The notes: generated from the letters alone by a model not told the origin. A stretch of DNA of 64,000 nucleotides from Taudactylus pleione (GCA_031769625.1 JAUIMM010000178.1:30274001-30338000), one strand, 5' to 3'; shown: positions 23,193 through 34,631, counted from the stretch's first letter. Translations and numbers: made by a program.

Positions 23193-25130
23193 ATATCACA
23201 CAATAGGCAGCACTCCCAATATCCAACAAACCCAATATCCTCCTAGGTATCCCAAAGAAACAATGCAAATGCCAATTAATCATATCATCTTATGGTATAG
23301 GAAACAATGTTTGAAAAATTAATACCGACAAATTATGTTCCAAAGGGCCAGCCCAAGCAATGGTCCTTAAAGATTTATTAGTTTACATAATAATGTTTGC
23401 AAAATAAAAACTCTCTGTGAAAGAAAAATTTACTTTTTCTGTCCTTCATCTCTGGTGGTATTTGCAGGCTCCCATAAGACATATATCTTTATTGGCTCAG
23501 GTTTGTGAATGAATGTGATGCAATCTAAGCTGCCCTGGGTGCTTAGTAATAAAAGTGGCCATTTAAAGTTGAAGTGTAAGTTCCAAGGGCACCTTTTAAG
23601 TCTGGTTTCTGCTCAGTAAGCCTATGATCAATTTGAATGCAAAAGTGGATAAATCACTCACAATACTCATCTATTCTACTCTGGTCAGTCCTTAACTTGT
23701 TCTGAAAGATCCCAGTGGAATTGACTTCTTTGTGTGGAAGGATAACATATTCAGTTTCAGTAGTGTAATAACCTGCTGGGATTTATACACTTGTAAAGTA
23801 GATTGTACAATACAGTTTTAGCAGTAGAGTATCATCAAATAGGTGATGGGCTACTATGAGACATGACTCCAAACTTTTTTTTATATAGTACTTTTTACAC
23901 AAATATGGAAGCTCTGGTGACAGTTTTGACAACTACAGTATCTTCAATAAACTAGGCTGACAACATTAAATTCAAATTGAAGATAGAGCAATTTTACATT
24001 CTACCAGTACTAATGTACCCAAATCTCAATATGGATGTCTCTTATTATTTTGGAATCCTCCTTAATTTGTGTGTTCTATTGATTGTATGCTTTAATATTT
24101 TCAATTTTCAATTTTCAATGGGGAGAGCATTCCTAAGCCAAGACTGCTGTTCACGACATCACAAAAATCTAAAAATGGTTGCTTGGCACTAAGGATGAGA
24201 GAATTTCTCATAAAAAAAACAAAACATTTTAATTCACCAGTTAAAAAAGTTTTTTTTCCAGTATTGTATTGTTTTGTAGCCATATAAAATAGGTGTTTGA
24301 AACTGCTCGCATGCATCTACAGGTGATTCATAGATGTATGCATCTTACAGTAGTTGCATCTCCAGTTACAGCTGCAAGGCTATAACTAGATGGTAATAGG
24401 AAATGTAAATTTAGTCAGGATGTGTTGAGGGCATGTGCAGAGAATTGTGGGCTATGCTGAATTGTGCTTATGCAGAGATCTGTCTGATTGAAGATGGATC
24501 TTTTGCTCCAAGGATAAGGCTGGTGCATTTGTGCACTGATAACAATGATGACTATGAAGCAAAGTGTATGGAGGATACTGGCTTTGCTGTTGTGAAGGTA
24601 TGTGCAACACAGCATATGGGAGAAAATCATTCTTTTTCTCTGTACACGCAATGGTTCACTTGCATGAGACTCCATCATAGCCATATTCTTCTTTTAGCAA
24701 TTTGCTTTGTCCCTTGTTCCATATGCCTCACACAGTTACAATGGGTTTTTCGCTTGTTTTTCTGCTTATGCTGGTAATTTTGCATCAATGCCTAGAAGAA
24801 TTAGGAGATGAAGCATGAGCCTATTGTTGGCTGCTTTCTCTTTCTGAGATGACTTCTCAAACTTTTTTGGCTCTACATTTGCAAATTATTTTGCTGGCTG
24901 TTGAAAATCAATATTCACTGAAACTAAAACTTTACTAAATTGCTTTACTCAATTCAATCTTACATTACCAAGCAGCAAGTCTTTCACAAAGCAGCTTTCA
25001 TATATAGTTGTCAGCTAGTCTTCTTTTTTTATGGTTCAAAATTAGAATTACCGTATATTTTATATTTTTATGGTTGTTGCAGAAAGCATTGTTTTAATTA
25101 TTAACTAAATAAGCACATTGATATTTTTAT
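22665..25130. other. DOK6 intron with a TA microsatellite; otherwise unassigned
   Basis: Contains a (TA)n run at 23153-23182. The block 22950-23060 (GGAACGAAACTTCG, then AATAAATATTGAC, then GTGAGTGCCCTG) resembles the tail layout seen near 43.8 kb. The ORF at 24433-24777 (114 codons) has no recognisable domain. Confidence 0.4.
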
Positions 25131-25300
25131 ATGCCTTTTCATGATTGGTCCACATGCTTGGGTCATGCCTTTTCATGATTGGTCCACATGCTTGGGTCAT
25201 GCCTTTTCATGATTGGTCCACATGTTTGAATCATGCCTTTTCATGATTGGTCCACATGCTTGGGTCATGCCTTTTTATGATTGGTCTACATGCTTGGGTC
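25131..25300. repeat. 34-bp minisatellite, five units, each with an inverted CCAAT box
   Basis: The unit starts ATGCCTTTTCATGATTGG and continues TCCACATGCTTGGGTC. It repeats at 25131, 25165, 25199, 25233 and 25267 with an exact 34-base period and few substitutions (for example CATGTTTGAATC in the third unit). Each unit holds GATTGGT, the complement of a CCAAT box. Confidence 0.95.
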
Positions 25301-25779
25301 AGTTGGAAAAGGGCACAATTTCTGTTTTCAGCAAAACTGAACTGCTCATCTCCAAAATTTATGTGCTGTTAGATAGTGCTACAGTCAGAATGATAAGAAC
25401 AATGCAGAGTTGAATGCATATTGGACGTACTTGGTCCTGCATTGCATGCACAGAACTAAATGCATATATTCACCCGTTGTACACATATCTGCAGCAGTAA
25501 CACCTCCATCTGTACGCTTGCTTTCATAGCACCATCATTATCAGTGTGCACTTGTACCAGCCTCACGTTTAATGCAATGCTAGTTTTGAGCTTAGCACAT
25601 GCGCTAACAGCATCACGGCTGGCACTTAAGATGGAGAATGCAAGTTACGGTGACCAAACACCTCACATTAGGCGCCATAACCTGCATTTTCCGACTTAAG
25701 TGCAGGGCGCGATGGGGACAATCGAATAGCTCCGGCAACTCAACATTGCATTTAATTTAATTGCCTCCCATGTTATATC

Positions 25780-26170
25780 TACCATGTATTTTCCTTATAC
25801 ACAGCATTGGGCCAGGGGCATTTTAACAGAGGAGGGGGTCAGTGTGCAGACTCAGTATGGGCACCTCCTCTCTCTGGCGGTGCCGCAGTGCAGTAATTTC
25901 TGGCTTAGTGCCAGAAACTACTGCGCATGCGTGGGTCTCCAGGAAAATGGAGCCCATGGCATTTTCCCAGAGACAGCAGTACTGTGCATGCGCGAGTCAC
26001 TGGGAAAATGGTCGCCACCATTTTCCCAGTGATTTTTTGCTGCTCTGCAGTGCTGGCCCAGAGTTGCAGAGCAGCACTCTGGAGACTACAGACAGGTAAG
26101 TATAAGACTATATAGATACAGGCTGTGCGGTCTGGGCACCCTGCACCCATTATAGATACATCCCTGCACT
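25780..26170. repeat. GC-richer repeat-like block with perfect hairpins
   Basis: Contains CACTGGGAAAATGG / CCATTTTCCCAGTG as an almost loop-free palindrome at about 25997-26033, and a related one around GGAAAATGGAGCCC at 25942. GCGCATGCG-type CpG text flanks them. Several overlapping short ORFs arise from this palindrome and have no family signature. Its boundaries are unclear. Confidence 0.5.
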
Positions 26171-27841
26171 GGGCTCATAGACATATACAAATTCAGAAAA
26201 GGGACTACTTGCCAGTCAGGCATACAGCTTCAACACTATTATTGTTGAAGGTGTTCATGACCTTCCTCATTCCTGTCAGACTGCTCCTTAGATAATGTGT
26301 TACTACTTAACTGTTTCTCCTCATCAAATCATGCAGTGTCTTAAAAGCTGCTGCAACCTTAAATGAAAGATAATGTAGCTAGGAAAATAGGGAAAGTTCT
26401 ACATACTTAAGAGATTCTGGGCCAGATACTATTTAACAAAAAATAAATTGTATGCAAGAATGGGTTACTATGGCCTGCCAGTAATATTATTTTATGTTAC
26501 AGTGTTTAGTGGTCGATAAGGCACTAATCCCAGGTATATCTGTAGAAATCAGACTGTACATAGCCATATTGAGGAGATTAATAGATGTGACAGTAGAAGG
26601 TGAAACAAAAGTACATACCATGTATTTTATAATCTAGGATGATTTATTACATTGGGTCACAGAAGTACAAGTGGAAATTATTGAACTACTTTTAGTTTCC
26701 AAAAGTCATTGTGCGGCAATGATGGATTAAGCCCATGATAATATATTCAGTGGGGACCTTGTACTCACAGGTGTCTATAAACAGAATCCAGAGATTTATC
26801 TTTAATCTGGCCTTGCTAATGAGTTAAGCAATTCTCTCTTGTATTCATTATAATAACACAACTATTTTTTTTTTATTTGTGGGCTTCACAATATTTAAAT
26901 TAAGATCATAAAATTTATCATAAGAAGAGGGACCCTAAATAAAGTTTAATTCTATTTACTGAGCTATGTACATGGCTAAAGCTATCACCAGGCATCACCA
27001 GCGATAGCCTTCACTGGTTGCGTTCAAAGCATGGAGATACTAGTTATCACATTCTGTAACAATGTTCTGCAAACTGTTCTCCTGTCCACATTGCCATCTG
27101 AGGATGGTGAAAGCAGATGAAATTCAAAGGAAAAAATCTTTGGTATTAAAATAAAGCTTTATTTTCCTTCACGGATAGTATTAAATTAACTCTCTTTTTT
27201 TTTAATCTAACATTTATTTTATCTTTTAACTATTTTTTATTGCTTCTGGTACTTTTCTTATTTCAGGAATTTAAAATAAAAGCATTTAGTGATGTAAGGA
27301 TCTATGTACTAACATAGATAGAGCTGCAGTGCTCCATGATTGGAGAAAAGTGGGGCTATATATAACATTTGGGAGAGCATGGAGGTAGTGAAAAATTTTG
27401 TACATAGAGGATCCGAAGGAGCTGTACAAATGTCTCACAACTGTTTGCCCTAGCTCCACCTCTACACTCGTCCAGGCATGCTCTCCAATGGATGGCCACA
27501 CAAAGCAACTGAGAGGAGGCAAATATAGAGTGAAATGCACCACTTATTTCCCTTATTACCCTATATTTTCTTAGTCTATGAATTTCATTATATGCAAGAA
27601 CAAATCACCATTTTCAACAGATACGTATAGCAAAATGTGGATCCACATTTTAAACTGCCAGTTAAATTGATATCAGTTGATGTTACAATTGTATAAATCA
27701 AGGCTACTAATAGGATAGGTTTTACAAATTAAATGTGCTGCAATTGTGAAGAAAAGGTAGGAAGTTTACTAGCACTTTGGGTTGAAGGGATGTTTTTAGA
27801 AGATGGTATCTTCTTGACTAAAGGGGGTTTAGTTACTAAGG
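26171..27841. other. DOK6 intron, no feature recognised
   Basis: AT-rich. No gene, clear repeat boundary or conserved ORF is visible. Confidence 0.45.
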
Positions 27842-28110
27842 GCCTGACTCAGAGATGTACGCTAACCCGATGGCTAGCATATATATTAGATGTTTTGGGG
27901 TCTGCACATGCACAGGACCCGCTCTGCGCATGTACAGAAAAGGTCATGTAATCTCGCTCGCAGACCCCCCCCCATGCCGCAGTATGTCAATCACTTCTGT
28001 TCATGTTTATGCCTGATATTTGAAAGGGCAGTGCTTTTATTAGCTGTGTCTTGATAGTAAAAGCACTGACCTTTTAAATTTCGGGCATAAGCATGAACAG
28101 AAGTGTCAGG
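27842..28110. mobile_element. Fragment of the hairpin-chain family with a 48-bp-arm fold-back
   Basis: Begins GGGCCTGACTCAGAGATG, matching the terminus at 22112, and continues with CTGCGCATGTACAG-type text. It then contains an inverted repeat: 27992-28039 (CACTTCTGTTCATG...) pairs with 28058-28105 (...CATGAACAGAAGTG) across an 18-base loop, with a few mismatches. No intact right terminus is seen. It lies about 200 bp from a DOK6 exon. Confidence 0.65.
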
Positions 28111-28311
28111 TTTTAACCAAACACTTAGTAAATAAACCCCAAGATCTCTTTACTGTGTGTGAGTTTCTATGAACTAAAAAATAAATAATATGCATGAGAT
28201 TAAGAGTCTATTAATGAACAGGTTATGTAGCATTGTAGTACTTGGACTGTTATTGGACTGTGATTTAAGATGTTAAATCACAAATGAAATGTTCTATAAT
28301 TAATAACTCAC

Positions 28312-28431
28312 CATTCTGTTCCCTTTGTACGCCAGCGGCTAGCAGGTCAGGTTCACCAAGGCTTATATCATTAAGTCTGGTTCCTAAGCAATCCACACAT
28401 AGGAACTTGCACCACTCCTCTGCTTCCAGCT
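28312..28431 (-). CDS. dok6: DOK6 coding exon: end of PH domain and PH-PTB linker
   Basis: A 120-bp exon on the minus strand. The translation runs [41 protein letters not shown]. The first part is the C-terminal helix of a pleckstrin-homology domain (the E-E-W-C signature), which binds membrane phosphoinositides; the rest is the linker to the PTB domain. The acceptor is TATTCTTTTCAG then AGCTGG; the donor is AGAATG then GTGAGT. It begins with two bases of a Glu codon and ends with one base of the next Glu codon, completed by the exon starting at 10749. Upstream exons (start codon and most of the PH domain) are not in the window and must lie beyond 64000. DOK5 and DOK4 are the alternatives; the linker text fits DOK6 best. 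Confidence 0.93.
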
Positions 28432-30310
28432 CTGAAAAGAATAACAAACAAAATGTATTAATGAAGAGAACATCATTGAAATCACTATTCAAGTTTGGCG
28501 TAGCTGTAAAATCTGGCTCGTATACAAAATAAGTGACCTTTATAAAGAGCGTAACTTAGATGACACACCACATCTATATATGCGTAGTACAGTAGCAACC
28601 ATTTTACAGCTTGATGTATAAACAAGTACACAGTCCATGACATATTTGTTGTGCACAACAATTGCAAGTTTAAAGATTGATCTCAAAGGTGCATGGTACT
28701 CATTATCACAAAGGTTGTATACTATGACACTTGGCATACCCACCATTAATTTAAACTTTTCATGTTTTTTTTTATATATTTCCCATCATTTCTAAATTAT
28801 AGTTTTACCTTGATCTTGCCTTTTTTGAATTTTAATTTCTGCACTACAATTATGCCAGAATAATGGCAGAATAAAATCACATGATACTAGACATCAGAAA
28901 TACTCCCCACTCCATATATGTGGAGAATGTAACAGCTTCCAATTTAGCAAAAATAGTGGATATCTTGTGATATCCAGCTGAGTTAAAATTTCCTGTATAT
29001 TAAAGAGCAACAATAACTAGAAAATTATTGACAAGTCATGATCCCAATTTTTTTTCACAAGTGATTGGTTCACAAGTCACTTAAATTATTCCAGTAAAAC
29101 ACACAATTGCAGTACAGTACTGTACCTTTAAGTAAAAAAAAAAAAGAAACATGCATCCCTCTCTCTTGGTACAAGATGTCCAGGCTATTTAGCCCCATCC
29201 CTAAAGGGCAGGGCATGGGGCGGTCAACTGTTGGACCCACCCTTCCTGGAGATTACTGGCTTAATGCTTAATAGCACTGATCACTTGCTGGTATTGCTGC
29301 ATTGTGAGTACCAGGTAATACAAAGAAAGCTAATATTATCTGTGGCCTTTTATTTAAAATAAAATAAATAATTGTTGTCACCGTAAAAAAAAATATGGCC
29401 CCTATTAATCAAAATAATATTGTGAATTAGAATTTTATATAAATAAAACAAAATGATGAGCCTTCTGAGCCAAATTAGCTAAATGTGATAATACAGTACA
29501 GTCTGCTCCATTTTTCAAAATGAGTGGGCGAAACCTTGGGTTTTCTTGGTTTCACAAAGGAAATGTGAACTTGTACAATATACAGTATACAATATGTATT
29601 ATTTTCTGGCTTGTATAGTGTCACAAAATAACATCTCTTTCGGTTGTATACAAAATGTTGTGCACAGCTAAGTTGTACAGTATTAAGTGATATGTTTTAA
29701 TTTGTGCTGTTAATATTTAACTCTCTCCTTCAAGTAACATCTGCATTGATTTTAAATATGACAAACTACATGCAATTTCAGTACATGCCAACATAAAGTA
29801 ATTTTGCCTACATAGCTTCACACAGTTTGGCATATTCAAAGCCTTTGTAATTCTATACTACTATGACCTAAATGAGAGCAGAAAGAAGAAGCTTCTCTTG
29901 TACAACTAACTAGGAGTCCAAATAAAATGTAGTACCATATATTACAATACTAAACTTTGTACATGACTACATGCAGAATTTTATAAGTATACAGTAACTA
30001 AATGTTACTATATTGGAAATAAATGTACAGCAAATAATCCAACATAACTAAATAGGAAAATTATTACACCAAGTAGAATAATGTGATAGTTGTCACATAA
30101 AAATACAATGGAACTTGCCAAACAAAACTCTTTGAAAGAAACTGTTTTTCTCTTAACTTGTTGATCCCAGTAATTCTAGAATCTATAAAAATCATTGTGA
30201 AAGCTAGTACTAACATTAAATCCAGAAACAAGCTAAGTCTGCTTAAATTGTGCAAGGCAATATTCTTTCATTCATTCACAGCTCACTGTAATATTGTACG
30301 GCTTCAAACC
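28432..30310. other. DOK6 intron, no feature recognised
   Basis: AT-rich with poly-A/T runs. No gene or repeat boundary is visible. Confidence 0.45.
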
Positions 30311-30313
30311 TTA

Positions 30314-30570
30314 AGCTGCCCACATACATAGCGATATTTTACCCGATTTGGACAATTTCGATGAATCATGACAACAAATTGTGCAAAATATGACCAAATC
30401 ATGAGTTTGCACTCACAATTACGATGAGCGTTCCCGCTAGTCGTACATCACATCTTCAAATCTGGGGCAGATTTGCCAATCTGGGACATGATTAGGTGCC
30501 TATCATGAGTAAGTTTTTTACTCACGATGTATCTCCCGATTCATCATACATTGCAGAATTTGACAGACAG
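30314..30570. repeat. Harbinger left TIR and subterminal motif cluster
   Basis: The terminal inverted repeat is followed by ATCATGA, CTCACAATTACGATGAG, ACTCACGATG and similar variants. The right end (34850-35089) has CTCACGATTT, TCTCACGATTT, GAGATCGTGAATC and GGATCGTGAGC. Such clusters are candidate binding sites for the element's own DNA-binding proteins; that role is inferred. Confidence 0.6.
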
Positions 30571-30989
30571 GGCCCTGTACATACCCATCCACCATCTTGT
30601 GCCGCATCGTGAATACAAGAAGAAGGAAGCACAATTTGGAGTCTGCACACTGAAGTCTGGATTGCAGTACTTTGGTGAGTATTGGTACTGTATTTAATGC
30701 AACCCCACTGCCCACCAATGTGTGCCACCCACTTATAAATGCATGACTCCACCACTGCCTGCCTCGTTCCAGCGGGCGGTGGCTGGGTCATGCATTAACC
30801 TCCCACTGCTCACCAATGTGTGCCATCCACCTACCCACTCACTGGCCACTAATGTCATGGGCCACCTAATAAATACCTTCAAAATCATAAAACACTCAAT
30901 ATATTTTAAAATGCCATAAACAAATTTATTTCAACAACAAAGAAGAAAACATTACAACAACATCAATACATATATTACATTTGTTTTTG

Positions 30990-31640
30990 TTCTTGTGATA
31001 CATTTGTTTATGATGTTTGAATATACCACCATAAACAAATGTATATCAACAACAGAAACAAATACACTGCAACAACAAAAAAATATTACAATACTATTAA
31101 AAAGACATTACATTCCTGATAAAAAATCTTACAATACAATAAAAATAAATTTAAATCATAAAAAACAACATATTATAATACTATTAAAAACACATTACAT
31201 TCCTGAAAAAAAAAAAATCTTACAATACAATAAAAATACATTCAAATCCTGAATTTTTTTTTTACAATACTATTAAAAACAATTACATTCCTGAAAAAAA
31301 AACATATTACAATACACTAAAAATACATTAAAATCCTGATAAAAACATATTACAACAAAACACATTACATTCCTGAAAAAAACATATTACAATACAATAA
31401 AAACACATTCAAATCCTGAATAAAAAGTATTACAATACTATTAAAAACACATTATATCCCTGAAAAAAAACATATTACAATACTAATAAAAATACATTAC
31501 ATTCCTGAAAAAAAACATATAACAATATTATTAAAAATACATTACGTTCCTGTAAAAAAAACATTTAAAAAATATATATATAAAAACCTTAAAAACCTGG
31601 AAAAAAAACATTTTAAAAAAATCTTGAAAACTGTAGAAAC
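30990..31640 (+). repeat. A-rich minisatellite inside the Harbinger element, ~43-bp unit
   Basis: Roughly eleven or more imperfect units. Each combines CATATTACAATACTATT, AAAAACACATTACATT and CCTG followed by A6-A12. Period varies from about 40 to 46 through poly-A length changes. The 85-codon ORF here is low-complexity Lys/Asn/Ile text and not a gene. Confidence 0.85.
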
Positions 31641-31711
31641 GTTAAAAATTTACAAAACAATTGACAATTATAGCGTAAAAAAATTTCCTTTTTATTTTTT
31701 TCTTCCTAGCA

Positions 31712-32121
31712 ATGTCTATATATAGTGAATGCGAGTTTGTGACTGGAATCCTCGAGATCCTACAGTTAAAGGAATGTCTATGGCAGATATCCAGTAGACA
31801 ATACCACAACAAGTCTCAGAAATTGGCAGCATTGGGGGTGTTGTTGGACTACACCAAAAAGTTCATTGCAGATGCTAACATTAAAACAGTACTCCGCAAA
31901 ATCCAGAACCTGCGTACCGTCTACATAAAGGAGAAGAAAAAAGTGGACAATTCAAAAAGCTCTGGTGCAGGCACCGACAATGTGTACCAGCCAACACTGT
32001 GGTACTATCACCTGATAAGCTTCAACAGTGAATAGGAGACACAACACCAGTCTGTCATCCTGATGGCCAAGCGAGAGAGAGAGAAGCAGCAGAAGTGAGA
32101 GGACTGTCTCAGGAAATTTTG
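31712..32121 (+). pseudogene. Harbinger MADF/Myb-like protein, exon 1
   Basis: From ATG 31712 the frame encodes 107 residues including LWQISSRQYHNKSQK, LRTVYIKEKKK and QPTLWYYHLISF. This is the MADF (Myb/SANT-like) helix pattern with its conserved tryptophans, seen in Harbinger accessory proteins that carry the transposase into the nucleus and onto the TIRs. The frame stops at 32033-32035. Farther on, in another frame, AEVRGLSQEIL runs into a splice donor (G then GTAAGT at 32122), so an indel probably separates the two parts. Exon 2 starts at 33047; the split Glu codon (G + AG) keeps phase. Confidence 0.75.
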
Positions 32122-32203
32122 GTAAGTGGAGACACTGTTCATAAACCAAAACATTCAATTGTTTTTGTAGCTCAATCCCAATTGTCCACTATATTCATTT
32201 ATC

Positions 32204-32964
32204 TCACAGACAGTCCTCCTGCCATGGCACTGCACCTGGTCCGTTGAAATAGGCCACATACTCCTCCCTCACTTCTTTGGCACGTGCTGTCGATGTTGTA
32301 GGAATTGGTGGTGCAGACACTGATGTAAACTGGGCAATATCCTCCAGAGGTCCTACATCTTCAGGTCTAGCTGGGACAGGTTTTCCTTCGCAGAAAGTTA
32401 TGCAGGACACAGCACGCCATCACGACCCAGTCTATCTTCTCCACACATAGGTTTATGGTGGTGTGGAAAATGCAGAACCAGTTGCTGAGTATTCCAAATG
32501 CATTTTCCACAATGTGCCGTGCCCGGGATAGATGATAGTTGTAGATCCTCTTCTCTCTGGTCAGGCTCCTCTGTGCAAGTGGCTTCATCACATGTTCATG
32601 TAATGCAAAAGCCTCGCCTGAGATGAAAAAGTAAATTTAGGCCGTGCTTTGTCTTGTCCAGTGAAGGCAATTTGAGGGTTTTGTTGGCGAGTCTCTGGTA
32701 TAAAGCCGTCTGTTTGAAGGACCCACCATCTGAAGCACGGCCATTCTTGCTGACATCCACAAACAAAAATGTGTAGTTGGCATTCACCAATGCCATGAGA
32801 ACGATGCTGAAGAAGCCTTTGTAGTTGTAGTAATATGATCTTGTGCTGGCAAGTGGGTTGATGCGGATGTGTTTTCCATCGATGGCTCCTTCGCAGTTAG
32901 GGAAATTTCAACGTTGTTCAAACTCTTCAGCAATGCTCTTCCACTCATCCACGATGTTAGGAAA
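32204..32964 (-). pseudogene. Harbinger transposase, exon 2 (catalytic DDE part)
   Basis: Minus-strand exon beginning after CTCCAG at 32965 with FPNIVDEW. It contains all three catalytic motifs of the Harbinger nuclease: GAIDGKHI (first D), NGRASDGG (second D) and ARHIVENAFGIL (E), plus CVLHNFLR and a C-terminus VPWQEDCL. It is broken: a TGA at 32908-32910 replaces an expected codon after EQR, a frame shift lies near 32630 before GEAFALHEHV, and a stop follows RRKTCPS near 32367. In intact elements this enzyme cuts and pastes the DNA at TWA sites. The exon sits in the intron of the plus-strand MADF gene. Confidence 0.88.
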
Positions 32965-33046
32965 CTGGAGAAATATGAAAAAATGGGTTAAAACATGACT
33001 ATAATATTGTTTTTCTTTATTTTTTATATATACACTCCCACCTAAG

Positions 33047-33530
33047 AGCCTGATATGTCTTCCATGCCAGACCTAAGTTTGCTCGGGGACAGCGAGGTGG
33101 ATAATTTTACTCCAGTGCCAACACCCATTCTACCAGGACCATTATCTTTTTTGGCACCACTCCTCAAAAAAAAAAACAGGGGAGAAAGCAGCAGCACACA
33201 GAACAGGAGGACTTATTTCTTCAACAAGCAGAATGCATCCTTCAGAAACCACCGATTTTACAGCACATATTAATAGTCAAATGAGAAAAATAGATGAGCT
33301 AACTAAGAAATTTCCACAGGCTCATCTATGAGCTTTTAATTAGGTCACTCAACAGCAATTTACATGACTCCACTTACATTGCAGATCTACTTCTTTATTC
33401 GCCTGCCCCAATGCCTATGTGAGGCCCCCCAGCCCAGTTGGAGATTACTCCCCCACCCAGCACCCCACCCACAAGCCAGACCATTTATAATGCTCTGCTG
33501 GAGTCAGAGGAAGATTTGCCATTTTATTCT
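33047..33530 (+). pseudogene. Harbinger MADF/Myb-like protein, exon 2
   Basis: After the acceptor CCACCTAAG the text EPDMSSMPDLSLLGDSEV is followed by a Pro-rich stretch and LAPLLKKK. An A11 run at about 33167-33178 then disrupts the frame. Downstream, in other frames, QMRKIDELTKKFPQAHL and RPPSPVGDYSP give a C-terminal oligomerisation-like segment with scattered stops. This exon lies wholly inside the intron of the antiparallel transposase gene. Confidence 0.6.
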
Positions 33531-33565
33531 TAATTTTTAGGTTTTTTCCTTCTTGCCTGTACTAT

Positions 33566-33786
33566 CACCAAATTTTATCACTCCCAATAGGTGCTGGCTG
33601 TATGGTATATGGTGGTGATGGCACTAATTGGACAAGGTCACTACACACATGGCGCAAGTACAGATTGATGGTAGCCGGGGCCACAATCTGTACTTGTGCC
33701 ATGTGTGTATTGGCCTGTTCAATCTGGTGTCTGACCCACTGTACACCATACAGCAGCCTACCTATTGGGATTGATCACATTTGGTG
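33566..33786. repeat. 221-bp fold-back nested in the Harbinger introns
   Basis: CACCAAATTTTATCACTCCC at the left pairs with GGGATTGATCACATTTGGTG at the right. Pairing continues through CTGTATGGT...CACATGGCGCAAGTACAG against CTGTACTTGTGCCATGTG...ACCATACAG, leaving a loop of about 16 bases. It lies in the transposase intron, just past MADF exon 2. It is either a MITE inserted in the transposon or an intrinsic part of it. Confidence 0.85.
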
Positions 33787-33837
33787 ATAATGCTGTTTTG
33801 TACAATTTATATACTTTTTTTATATTCAAAATAACTA

Positions 33838-34125
33838 AAAAAATATGTTATTGCCTACAGTTCAGTGCACAGTCTGGTTATTGCAGCCTTATTGGCTGTC
33901 GCACTTATAATAAAGAGTTTAAATAAAAAAAACCAAAAATTGTTATTCACTACTGTGCAGTGGTGGCAAGAGTGGCTGTCAGTTATCATAATGAGTTAAA
34001 AAAAAATCCTTACAAAAATTTTTTATTGACTACTATGTTGTGTTGTTGCAAATGTTAATGACTGCTATGCAGCACAGTCTTGTTAATGCTGCCTTATTGG
34101 CTGTCACAGTTATTATAAAGAGTTA
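33838..34125. repeat. Degenerate internal repeats within the Harbinger element
   Basis: TTATTGGCTGTCGCACTTAT at 33888 recurs as TTATTGGCTGTCACAGTTAT at 34093, with an intermediate GTGGCTGTCAGTTATCAT at about 33973. Each is followed by a short A-rich gagtt(t/a)aaa tail. This is a three-unit diverged tandem array. Confidence 0.65.
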
Positions 34126-34196
34126 AATTACAAAAAAAAAGAAAATACTTTTTTTCTTTGACAAGAAACAAATGTGTAGTGTGTTTTTTTTCTTAC

Positions 34197-34631
34197 CTTG
34201 CAATACTGGTACTGCAGCACTTTAACGATAACCTTGCAGGTCTCCGGGATGATGACGCCCAAGGACTGAGGTGAGATGAGAGTCCCAAACTTCATGTCTT
34301 CAAATGACCTTCCTGTAGCCAGGTATCTCAGGATAGCCAGCAGCCTCTCTTCAGCAGGAATTGCCCTCTGCCACGTTGTGTCCTGCTTCTGGATGTGGGG
34401 GGTCACCATACTCAGCAACTCCTGGAAGGTGGTGTCATTCATGCGCAGGTAGTTGTCCAGGTTGTTTTCTTTGATCTCAATCAGCAGGGACATGTGACAG
34501 CGGGTATCCCTTTGCTGCAGCCACTCCTTGGTCCAGCATGCTCTCCTCCTCCTTCGCTGGGCTCTCTCCTGGTTCACCTTGACCCCAGCTTGGGTGACCA
34601 ACACTTTATACTGATAGGGATGCATCAGCAC
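34197..34631 (-). pseudogene. Harbinger transposase, exon 1 (N-terminal part)
   Basis: From ATG 34631 the minus strand encodes a basic stretch (RRRRRACWTKEWLQQR), then LRMNDTTFQELLSMV, TPHIQKQDTTW, ERLLAILRYLATG and SPQSLGVIIPETC, the standard N-terminal half of Harbinger transposases. It ends YCK at a consensus donor (AAG then GTAAGA, 34197/34196). The exon joins in phase to FPNIVDEW at 32964. No stop lies in this exon. Reading on into the intron (KKTHYTFVS...) gives the 167-codon ORF but is not part of the protein. Confidence 0.88.

Larger units (their letters stand above)
10750..28311 (-). other. dok6: DOK6 intron between the linker and PTB exons (17.6 kb)
   Basis: Bounded on the minus strand by the donor AATG then GTGAGT at 28312/28311 and the acceptor TATCTAG at 10750. 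Both sites follow GT-AG. The intron holds the three telomere-like repeat elements, the 550-bp hairpin-chain element, tandem repeats and fold-backs described separately, and no other gene that I can support. Confidence 0.85.

Noticed and set aside
25784..26150. Several 62-85-codon ORFs, considered as an exon
   Set aside because: They arise from GGAAAATGG palindromes in a repeat-like block; no splice-site-supported family match.
30995..31252. 85-codon Lys/Asn/Ile ORF
   Set aside because: Low-complexity reading of the A-rich minisatellite in the Harbinger element.
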